Part shown: positions 55,996-64,000 of the stretch, one piece after another
How the letters are laid out: each line of letters opens with the position of its first letter
Numbering within the stretch: position 1 is the stretch's first letter
Translations under genes and position numbers: made by a program
Notes under the pieces: generated by a model
Database searches by the model: none
What the model was told of the DNA's origin: nothing
The model's input: only the letters and a program-made list of their open reading frames with translations
From: Trichobilharzia regenti
Lineage: Eukaryota > Platyhelminthes > Trematoda > Strigeidida > Schistosomatidae
Reading direction: 5' to 3'
DNA: 64,000 bases
NCBI GenBank assembly: GCA_944472135.2
Contig: OX235267.1
Coordinates: 22,117,452 to 22,181,451 of the forward strand

Positions 55996-58060
55996 ATATT
56001 GTTGATTTGATTCACTGCCTTTCTGTTGCATGCTATTTCAAAGTATAGCAAGTGAAAGTTAAACGATTTATTGAATTCCAATGGACTAAAGACAAATTTA
56101 CCAATTACATTGAAGTTCATTTATATTTAGCAGTGAACTATACTTACTATGTGAATATTTAACAACACTATCAGAGAGACTAATTAAACCCCGGTAGATT
56201 TTACAACAAATTTATTTTTACAATTTTGATTCACTTGATTAAAAGTTTAACAGACGGATTAGTTAGAGTAAAGCCATTGTTTTATCATGCTACAGAATCA
56301 GAATCATGCTACACAATAACGGGAAGTATAATAATGATAATAATAGCATCATTTTGAACAGTGTTTGTATAATGTACAGAATTTACAGCCAAGTTCACTA
56401 CATGATTGATTTCACTACGCCCAGTATCTTCAAATGAAAGATAAACTGACAGCAGATCGTGTGACCTGAAGTGCAAACCAATCCGTTATGATATATCTTC
56501 TTAGTCTACTTCAACAAATACACGAAAATTTGTTGAATGCCAGTTATAAAAAGTTCAGGAATACATTTTGTGAATCAAGGACACCACTCAGGAACAATTA
56601 TCTCGTGTATTGGGATAAGCTGCCATCAAGGACAATGCTTCTTCTCGTATTTAATAGGAACTTGAAAAACCGCAGGCTGTAAATTTTTTTGAATACTCAC
56701 CGGAGTAAACAACACCATTAGAAGTCATATTTTACTAGACTTGAGTGAATAAGAGAAACTATATGCAATGTATTGATAGTGGTTTTCGGTAGCCTAAGTT
56801 TTAAGCAGGTCGCCAAGATCTTTAAGATTCCAACTAAAGTCATAAAATGTGATCGCTTCAACCGAGAATTATAAAAGACACTAAGACCTGACTTTGCAAC
56901 ATGGAATGGTTTAATGCCATAGTTGTTTGGTGCTACGTACTATGATTGTGCGGTCTACACTCACTTCAGCCTGTGATGAAAGCTGTTTCTAAATAACTCA
57001 ACCCACAATAAACCAGTCACTTGACATTAAAACATAATGTGTGTGTGTCATGCCTGAAGAAAAACCTACAAGCTGTGACAGTGATCAAACAAACTCCACA
57101 TAGACCCTAATCTCTTATCGAAGAAAACTGGGAATGCTAATATTGAATTACTGGATGTTACGGTGGTTTGGAAAAGGCCAAATAAAAGCTATCAAAGGCT
57201 CTATTTTGTCATCAAATAGACAAAAGGAGAGGCTTCAAAGTTATCTATTACATTCGAATAATGAAACTTTCTAATGGAATTTGAAGTTGCCTTTTACGCA
57301 TATGCAAAACTAAGTAAATTCGAGTGAATAGTTCTAATTCTGTCTTTGTCTAGATGAATTTAATGAACTAATTAAAACTGCCCACCCTTTTTTTATTCTT
57401 CTCTACCTTTGTACTTTTTCATATAAACCCCGATAATCTATTCATCACTCTTCAACTTCAGTACTACGCCACTTTTAATTTTATACGATATTGACCTAAT
57501 TTATTTATTTATTGAATTGTTTACATCAGCATACTATCTTCTTTATTCTTATCACCAACTGCGTCAACTGCTTGCTTGTACTTTCGGTATCATTGACCTT
57601 ATTATCATTATAATTATTATTATCACAATTATTATGATTGTCATTAATAATGACATATTTACAACATTACAACAATATACAAGACTGATATAAGCAATTT
57701 GGAATATACCCATAAATTAACAAACAACATATATTTGAAGACTTTAAATTCACAAGAGAAGAAGAATTAGACAGCAAGAATTTCATTCTTAGATGTCTTA
57801 ATCAGGAGACCTAACACAGAAATTTAAGAGACAAAAGTAGATAGAAAACCAACGCACACAGACCAAATACTCAACTATAATAGTAATAACTCGATTACCC
57901 ACCCACAGAAGAAACTGTGTGCAGACATTGTTTAGAAGAGTCAAAACATACTGTAGCACACCTGTATTGAAGAGAATGATGGAAAAAAAGCCTACTAACC
58001 GTCTTCCAAAAGGATGGATATCCACACAATTTCATCAAAAAGTGTTTGAGTCTGAGTCAT
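55996..58060. other. Intronic DNA without recognised gene
   Basis: Intron 2 of the SNX14-like gene. Microsatellite-like ATT/ATA runs near 57600-57660. Short open stretches (56488-56682, 57798-58025) lack motifs and splice context. Confidence 0.4.
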
Positions 58061-58911
58061 CTGTCTGTCTGTTTTCGACATAGAACTTTGCACATATGTG
58101 CGACAGTTCAAGTCGCCACACTCCATGTAGCACACAAAGCAACAGAAGAGAGTACAAGAAAGGCATAATAGAGACAGTAAACAGAGGTGTGAGACGAAGG
58201 AATAGTAGTAACGAAGACCAAAACAGTTTCATTGGAAATCGGAGGTCAAAAGGAGTGGATGCATCTGCACCAGTCATTGAGAACGGTTTTGAGCCACATC
58301 ACCAATTGTTTCCAACCATTGGTTTTTACCGTCCCGAGGACCCCAACCAGCCAGGAAGTCTACACCTTCCTACGTGGATTAGACTAACTGTTGTAGATTT
58401 CATTGACTGATGTCATGTTTTGTTTGACCTCCGCTAGCTCTTTTCCAGACTGAGCCAATGTCAGCTAACATTGTCCATTGTCGAGGAAGGCGATGGCTAG
58501 TTGTACATACGTAACACGTGTCCTAACCATCTCAGTCTATGTAATTTCACAACCTCGTCGATGGATTTCCCCTCCTTACCTAGAACTCGACCAACGCCTA
58601 ATCTCAATATTGCTCACCTTATTATACCACTTCACACGGGAGATAGGGCGTAGGCACCTGTGATCAAAGACAGCGAATCTTCTCATGTCTTCCACTCTCA
58701 ATGACCAGGTCTGACAGCTGGCCATAAAGTAGGACGGAGCGGACTGATGAGCAGTACACTTGCCCATTGGTCGATAGTCGGATATCTCGTCTACGCCAGA
58801 GACGGCGTAAATTGGTATATGAGAAACTAGCCCTCTGTATCCGTGCTGAGATTTCGTCAGAGATCAACCCGTTGGCACTGGCTGATGGTACTTCCCAAAT
58901 AAGTGAAGCCC
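58061..58911 (-). mobile_element. LINE-A 3' fragment, defective subfamily
   Basis: Minus-strand copy with the same shared lesions as 33612-34241 and 49546-50646, so much so that all three give the identical spurious 61-codon antisense frame (58478-58663 here). 5'-truncated at the FTYLGSTIS region. Confidence 0.85.
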
Positions 58912-59059
58912 GAGCCATAGCACCAACAACAAACAAACACCGGAGACTACAAGAAAATTCATCCTACCATGTATAAAAAATATCTGTGAAATAGCAGACA
59001 GAATATTAAGGTGGTTTGACATAGATGTAGAATACAAACCAACCAACACAATCGCTTCA

Positions 59060-59223
59060 TTCAATTCTGTGGAAACCAAAAGATCCAACAGAAAAAGAAG
59101 ATAAAATTAGTACCATTTTTAAAATGAACTATATGGACTGCAAGACAGATTACGTCGGTCAAAGTAGGCGTCCCCCTCGAGTCCCACCGAATCCAAGAAC
59201 ACAAATCGACTGTAAAAAGATGT

Positions 59224-59254
<31 letters not shown>

Positions 59255-59255
59255 A
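59060..59255 (+). pseudogene. Penelope-like GIY-YIG remnant followed by (TA)n
   Basis: About 59095-59190 reads MNYMDCKTDYVGQSRRPP, a GIY-YIG start of a subfamily different from the other copies. A TA run of about 14 units follows at 59224-59251. Confidence 0.6.
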
Positions 59256-59594
59256 TACCAGGGAATTCCTAGAAGCCCGATACCCAAGTTAATCAGCATT
59301 TAACAAACACATTACTATAGACCAAATTTGCCAACTAATAAAGAGTAAATCATATGACAAGTTCAAATTGGAAGTCAATAAAAATGATCAATAGACATAA
59401 ATTAACAACCAGTCAAGACAATGGTCGCCAGGAGACAGGATTATACTAATCATGGAGAATTCAGATGAGTTCATTGTATACTAAAAGCTTCTCTGAGGAC
59501 GACAAAAGCGTCTCAGTTAAATCGACTAGCTCAGATAACACATCCAATTCAATGATAGTATACTTAAACACTAAACAAAACCATTAAAACTTAC

Positions 59595-60000
59595 TTTTTC
59601 CACTGTGATGTATTGATTAGGTGAGTTAATGTCTCCGGTGAACAATATTTCACACTAGTTTCCAGTAATTCTGCAAATTCGTTCGATACATTATAAAAGT
59701 ATAAACAGTTGTTTTTGGATGATGATGAGGATGATGACAGGCTAATATTGCCTGTACCTCCTTGATGCATAAGACTTGCAGACACACAACGGTCAGTTGA
59801 TCCACCATACCCATCACTATCACTGACCTCATCATTATCATTAGGAAGGATATAATTTGAATAATTCCAACTGCTGTTATTATTACTTCCAACAGCATCG
59901 CCACCACGTAATATAATTAAAATATGACGTATTTGTGCTTCAACCTCGTGACACGCTTCAGAGGAAAGCACAGACTTTGATACCCGAGAATTTATTTGGT
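59595..60000 (-). CDS. SNX14: SNX14-like sorting nexin, RGS-domain exon (exon 2)
   Basis: A 406-bp exon between acceptor TTCTGACAG (60001-60009) and donor GTAAGT (59589-59594). It begins with two bases completing a His codon, has 134 codons (residues 41-174), and ends with AA of a split Lys codon. N-terminal part: QINSRVSKSVLSSEACHEVE then AQIRHILIIL, compatible with helices of an RGS domain. The middle is an Asn/Asp/Ser-rich insertion with a run of eight Ser. The end, LYFYNVSNEFAELLETSVKYC, resembles the closing RGS helix. Sequence similarity alone is weak here; the assignment rests on position, phase and neighbours. The Ser/Asn insertion makes the domain longer than usual. Confidence 0.75.
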
Positions 60001-60194
60001 CTGTCAGAACAAAGAGAAGAAGAAAGGCAGTGAAAATGACAATTAATGCTATGTGTGGATTTCAAATGACTTAGCAAATAACATAACTCAGTTACACAAA
60101 CATGTAACGATTGTATACACACTTCAGTCATAGTCGAATAAAAACTACAACATTTTTATTTCTACAAGAAGAATTCAAATAAATGTTATTGTTC

Positions 60195-60700
60195 CAAGTT
60201 GGACATCACAGACTGATGTCAGTTTGAGAACCATTGGAAGCGAGGAAGTATTGGTTAGCTATTTCATCCCAGTTCGGGACTGTTCGGAACTATGCACCCA
60301 CAACACTATCAGGGATCTAAGTCGGGACCTTCAGGTCGCGACAAGAAGCCAGTTGATCATTCAGCCACTTAGGCCAGTATCCAGTGGTTAATGAATTTTA
60401 AATTGGTCATTTCGCGATTTTGGTACGACTGACTGTCAATGTCATCGATGAATACTTCTCTTCACACCCAACCTGGCTGTGAATTCATGGGCCATTTGAT
60501 TTCGGCCCAAGTGGGTGAATGGTCAGCCAGCTTAGCCTTGTAATCTGAAGGTCCTAGGGTCGATCCCCGACGGGGTCGTGGGAGCGCATACTGTTGAGAA
60601 GTCCCAAACTAGGGAGAAAAAGGCTGCCCAGAACTCAATGAATTTCAATGGTTCTCTAACTGACATCAATCCATGATCAAACTTAAACCAAATCAAATCC
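60195..60700. mobile_element. SINE-H1 inverted pair, old and diverged
   Basis: Minus arm about 60195-60420, plus arm about 60480-60700, heads central (GTGGGTGAATGGTC on the plus arm). Ribozyme cores are decayed (UUGAGAA on the plus arm). It lies in intron 1, close to exon 2. Confidence 0.7.
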
Positions 60701-60919
60701 TTACAAAATAACTCTTTGGGAATTGATGTCAATATGTTTCACTTCATCAGGCTCTCAATAATTTAAATCAGTCGAAAGTCCCACTGGTCATACTTTGCGA
60801 TTGAAAAAAATCTACCTAAGATTTATTGAATGATAAGTAGCAAACTGATCAAGTAAATCCGAATGGAGAAAGAACGACAAATGTACCAGGATAATCTGAG
60901 TTTATGGTTTAATTTTATT

Positions 60920-60975
60920 ATTTCGTGGATTGCAAAGTTCTATGTTGAAACCAGACAGACAGGCAGACTCCCTGG
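60920..60975 (+). mobile_element. LINE-A terminal fragment
   Basis: Only the last bases of the element: GCAAAGTTCTATGTTGAAACC and a CAGACAGACAGGCAGA tail. Confidence 0.6.
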
Positions 60976-61829
60976 ATTCTTCTTAGATGGTTAAAACCTG
61001 AACAATACCAAAATTAGAAATTAAATTAAAGATCTGAACATACTACTGATCGGCACTAAGAGTGTCATAGGAGAGGAATGATGCAAGTTGTTAATTAATT
61101 AAGAGGGAGAAGAATCGAATATTTATAGAAGAATTGCATGACTAAGCTTAGAAACAAAAGGACAAAGTTCAATAGATGTTTTTTGGGTAGAAACAATGTT
61201 TAACCAGAAAGAGTATAAGAAGCAATAGGTTACGTAACCACAGAAAAACACGTTTTTATAAGACAGAAAAAGAGGGGATAAGATGAGTCATGTTTAGACG
61301 AAAAAATCAAGGTTTCTAAACAGGACGGAAGATAACTTAGTGAAATTTTTATGCTTTCTTATCGCCAAGACATTGCAAGATTTACCACTGTCTCTTTCAG
61401 CGTACATAGATTTGGTTTTAGCCGTTTGATGGGGATTGCCTCAACAAAACATGACCGGTTAGGCTTCTTTTGTCTGTTGATTCTTTTAAAAGATCACGTA
61501 AAGTTGATTAATTTTAAACGCATTTCGTCATAAATCTGTTTAGTAATAGTTACCTCAGAACAGGCTAGTGAATCTTTGATGAAACATGAACTGTTTTAAA
61601 TATGCTAGTGCATACTAACTTATGGCTTACCTCCTGCAATTCGACTGACAAACTAATATAAGAAACAGCCTTATTTTGGGATTACAAACGAAATTTTTAT
61701 TGACAAATATGATTGAGAATGTGAAGTATTTAATACTGTCATTAGTGACCTATCGGGTGATAAAAGCAAGTAGTAATCTTCGCTTCGTTTGAAAAGAAAA
61801 TACAGTTGAAAATATCATTCCAACATCAT
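60976..61829. other. Intronic DNA without recognised feature
   Basis: No exon or assignable repeat on either strand. Confidence 0.4.
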
Positions 61830-62425
61830 TCCGACTACAGACGGAAACGATGAAGATGTCAGAACCAGGCAGCCAGAATCGGAAAGGCAAGATACGCCTT
61901 CATCAACATGCACTCAGCCAGTATAAAGGACAAGATTCGGATTTTCAACACAAATGTCGAATCAGTCACCTCTTCTATACGGCTCAAAAATTTGGCTGAC
62001 GTGTTACAAAAAGGATTTCCAACAGGTTACAGACTTTTATCAACAGCTGCCTTTGCTGGCTCCCCACTGAAGATCAAATGCCCGGCCAGAAAGAATTAGT
62101 AACAAGAAACTACGGCGATAAACAAAGCAACCAGGAGCCGATCGCTCGACATATATGTAGGAGAAAATGGAGGTGTATCGAGCATATGTTGAGGAGGCCA
62201 TCGAGTGAAATCGTGCACCAGGCCATTTTTTGAGTGGAATCCAAATCGGAAGCAACGAGTGGGTCGTCAGTGAGAGGGTGACATGGGGGATATCGTGTGG
62301 CGAGGAGGCGATGAGAGATTGTGGGCAACAATGGTCGAAGTTGAAGAGGACAGCAGAAGAAAGGACAAAGTGGAGATCTGTTATTGAAGCCCTACGTTCC
62401 ACTTGGAACCCAAGGAAATAATAAT
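61830..62425 (+). mobile_element. LINE-B 3' fragment
   Basis: Starts near ASIKDKIRIFNTNVESVTSS (reverse transcriptase thumb, 61917-61980), continues through the C-terminal domain and ends GAAGCCCTACGTTCCACTTGG with an AATAATAATAA tail. Frameshifts near 61990 and 62100. Confidence 0.8.
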
Positions 62426-62929
62426 AATGACTACTTTAAGGTAATTATCGACAACAGTGGGAGGATTACTGAAACAATAACAACAACTCAGAGTTTTTTA
62501 CAGCTTCTAAGGCTTTTCTAAATTTTATCGACTTAAAATGACGACCACCTTGAAATACATGAACTTGGCACACAAAAATCCCGTCAAATAAACGTAAGCG
62601 TAACGCTATACTAAAAAAGTGCTTTTAAAAACTGCACAAAAGCATGTGTAACTTTCATTTACTATTGATCTCATCAATGATGTGACAGATACTTTATCGT
62701 GAGTGATAGTGAGTAGGAGTAGCCTCGATAAACATAGACAAGCATTTTACACAACATATATCATTGATTCTAAATTTGGAACTATTAATTGAATAGTTTT
62801 TATTTTAGTGATTGCTAAATTAACCACGATCAACAATCGATCAAAATGAAACCTACAATGACTTTCGTCATACAAAATAAAGACATAAAGAAAAGCAACA
62901 AGGCGAGAGTGAAATGGAAAGTAAGCAAA

Positions 62930-62971
62930 TACAATACAATACAATACAATACAATACATACATACATACAT
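62930..62971. repeat. ACAAT and CATA microsatellite
   Basis: Five ACAAT-type units followed by CATA units. No other feature. Confidence 0.9.
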
Positions 62972-63295
62972 ACTAATAAGTGAGTGAAACAGTTGTGCAC
63001 ACTTTCATACAGACCTGATAGCCCTGAATTTGATGTGTTTAAGTGGGACCACTTCATCAAACACAACACTGTCGATATTTGACGTTCAAATAAATGTCAA
63101 TAAATAAAAGGTGCAACCAATCCATCCTCTCACTAGAGAGTGTATCGCTTGAACCAAACATACCTTGAAACTATATTTATTATACTTTGAAAACTCGAAA
63201 GTACCAAAGACAGTGATAACGAAATTTGGTGAGTTTACAGCTACTTGATTTGAGTTTGAAAAAGAAAGCTAGACAAAAAGTACACATATACTTAC

Positions 63296-63413
63296 GCATA
63301 AGCAATACAAGAGTCAACGGTCCAATTGATTTCATTGACTTCATATACTGCATAAATGGATATAATTCATCTTGATGACTTAAAAGAGTATCCAAATGAA
63401 TTAATGATGGAGG
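63296..63413 (-). CDS. SNX14: SNX14-like sorting nexin, start of RGS region (exon 1 of those seen)
   Basis: A 118-bp exon between acceptor TATATTCAG (63414-63422) and donor GTAAGT (63290-63295). It starts in phase 0 and has 39 codons (residues 1-39 of the joined fragment) plus one base of a His codon completed by exon 2. It encodes SLIHLDTLLSHQDELYPFMQ and KSIGPLTLVLLM. The order, a residue stretch before a compact helix pair, fits the opening of the SNX14 RGS domain. Exons for the N-terminal membrane segments and PXA domain would be upstream, beyond 64000. Similarity is modest; splice signals and phase carry the call. Confidence 0.7.
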
Positions 63414-63519
63414 CTGAATATAAAAAAGTCAATCGAAAGAACTGATTAAAGTTAAGCAGGGTAGGCAGAAAATAAGGTTATTTTCTTTAAAAATAAAATT
63501 CTGATTATTTGTCAAGGAA

Positions 63520-64000
63520 GTCAAATCGAGAATCGGGAAGGCGAGAAACACATTCATCAACCTGAAACTAATCTGGAAGTCTTCAACACTCAGCATCAAC
63601 AACAAAATTCAGTCGGATTTTCAATACAAACGTCGAGTCAATCAGTTCTTCTATACGGATCAGTAACTTGGCGGGCGGGTCACAAAGAATATTTCCAACA
63701 GCCTGTTGCAGACCTTCATCAACCAACAGCTGTCTTCACTCTATACTGAAGATCAGATGGCCGGGTCAGAAAGAATCACCAACAAGAAACTATGGGAACA
63801 AACAAAACAAGAGCCAATCGCCAACTAACAAATATGCAGGAGAAAGTGGGGATGGATCGGACACTCGCTGAGGAGGCCGCTGGGTGACATCGCGCTAGCG
63901 TCAGGCCATTGCTCGAGTGGAACCCGAATGGGAATCGGCGAGTGGGACGTCAGTGCAAGGATGACATGGAGGAGATCGTGTGAAGGGGAGTTGAAAGAGT
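63520..64000 (+). mobile_element. LINE-B 3' fragment running off the window
   Basis: 5'-truncated copy with the thumb region (KIQSDFQYKRR equivalent) and C-terminal domain (RKWGWIGHSLRRPLGDIA equivalent at about 63840-63895). Nearly the same sequence as 44935-45610 on the other strand. Its 3' end lies beyond the window. Confidence 0.8.

Noticed and set aside
1..64000. CRISPR array, phage, operon or bacterial defence system
   Set aside because: No regularly spaced repeats or prokaryotic gene clusters. Spliced exons, pol III SINEs and LINEs show nuclear eukaryotic DNA.

Overview
The window looks like intronic, repeat-rich DNA of a flatworm, most likely a schistosome blood fluke. The reasons are: AT-rich sequence; one host gene split into small exons by introns of up to about 21 kb; dense non-LTR (RTE-like and CR1-like) and Penelope-like retroelement remains; and tRNA-headed SINEs that carry hammerhead-ribozyme motifs, as known for the schistosome Sm-alpha repeats. 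The genus is an inference; no species is named.

The only host gene I can support is on the minus strand. Six exons (63296-63413, 59595-60000, 39079-39194, 17280-17937, 14598-14745, 6990-7130) have AG/GT boundaries and compatible phases. They join into one open stretch of 529 codons covering part of an RGS domain, a Ser/Thr/Asn-rich linker with a Gln run, a PX domain and the segment after it. The best family match is sorting nexin 14 (SNX14). The first and last exons lie outside the window.

The rest is mobile DNA, grouped here under working names. LINE-A is an RTE-like element, nearly full length but broken at 21040-24825, with about ten truncated copies. LINE-B is a second RTE-like family, mostly 3' ends. 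LINE-C is a CR1/jockey-like family. PLE marks Penelope-like elements with reverse transcriptase, GIY-YIG endonuclease and terminal repeats. SINE-H1, SINE-H2 and SINE-T3 are three tRNA-headed SINE families. Nested insertions with target-site duplications give a relative order: PLE at 5 kb interrupted by SINE-H1; SINE-H1 at 7.6 kb interrupted by SINE-H2; a PLE terminal repeat at 11.7 kb interrupted by SINE-T3; PLE at 36.5 kb and LINE-A at 40.1 kb each interrupted by a small fold-back element; a SINE-H1 pair at 53 kb interrupted by LINE-A.

The most interesting biology is in the short repeats. SINE-H1 has two copies with a complete type-I hammerhead consensus (5522-5567 minus, 52255-52300 plus) and several copies sharing one core substitution. 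SINE-H2 has an unrelated-sequence hammerhead at 8168-8210. Both have a palindromic six-base stem III, the design expected to work as a dimer. Both families are repeatedly found as head-to-head inverted pairs, one nearly perfect (28132-28622), and one SINE-H2 pair is bounded by a 12-bp target duplication, so it moved as a unit. A third short element, derived from PLE terminal repeats, is also a fold-back with its own duplications and a compensated hairpin next to GAAAC.
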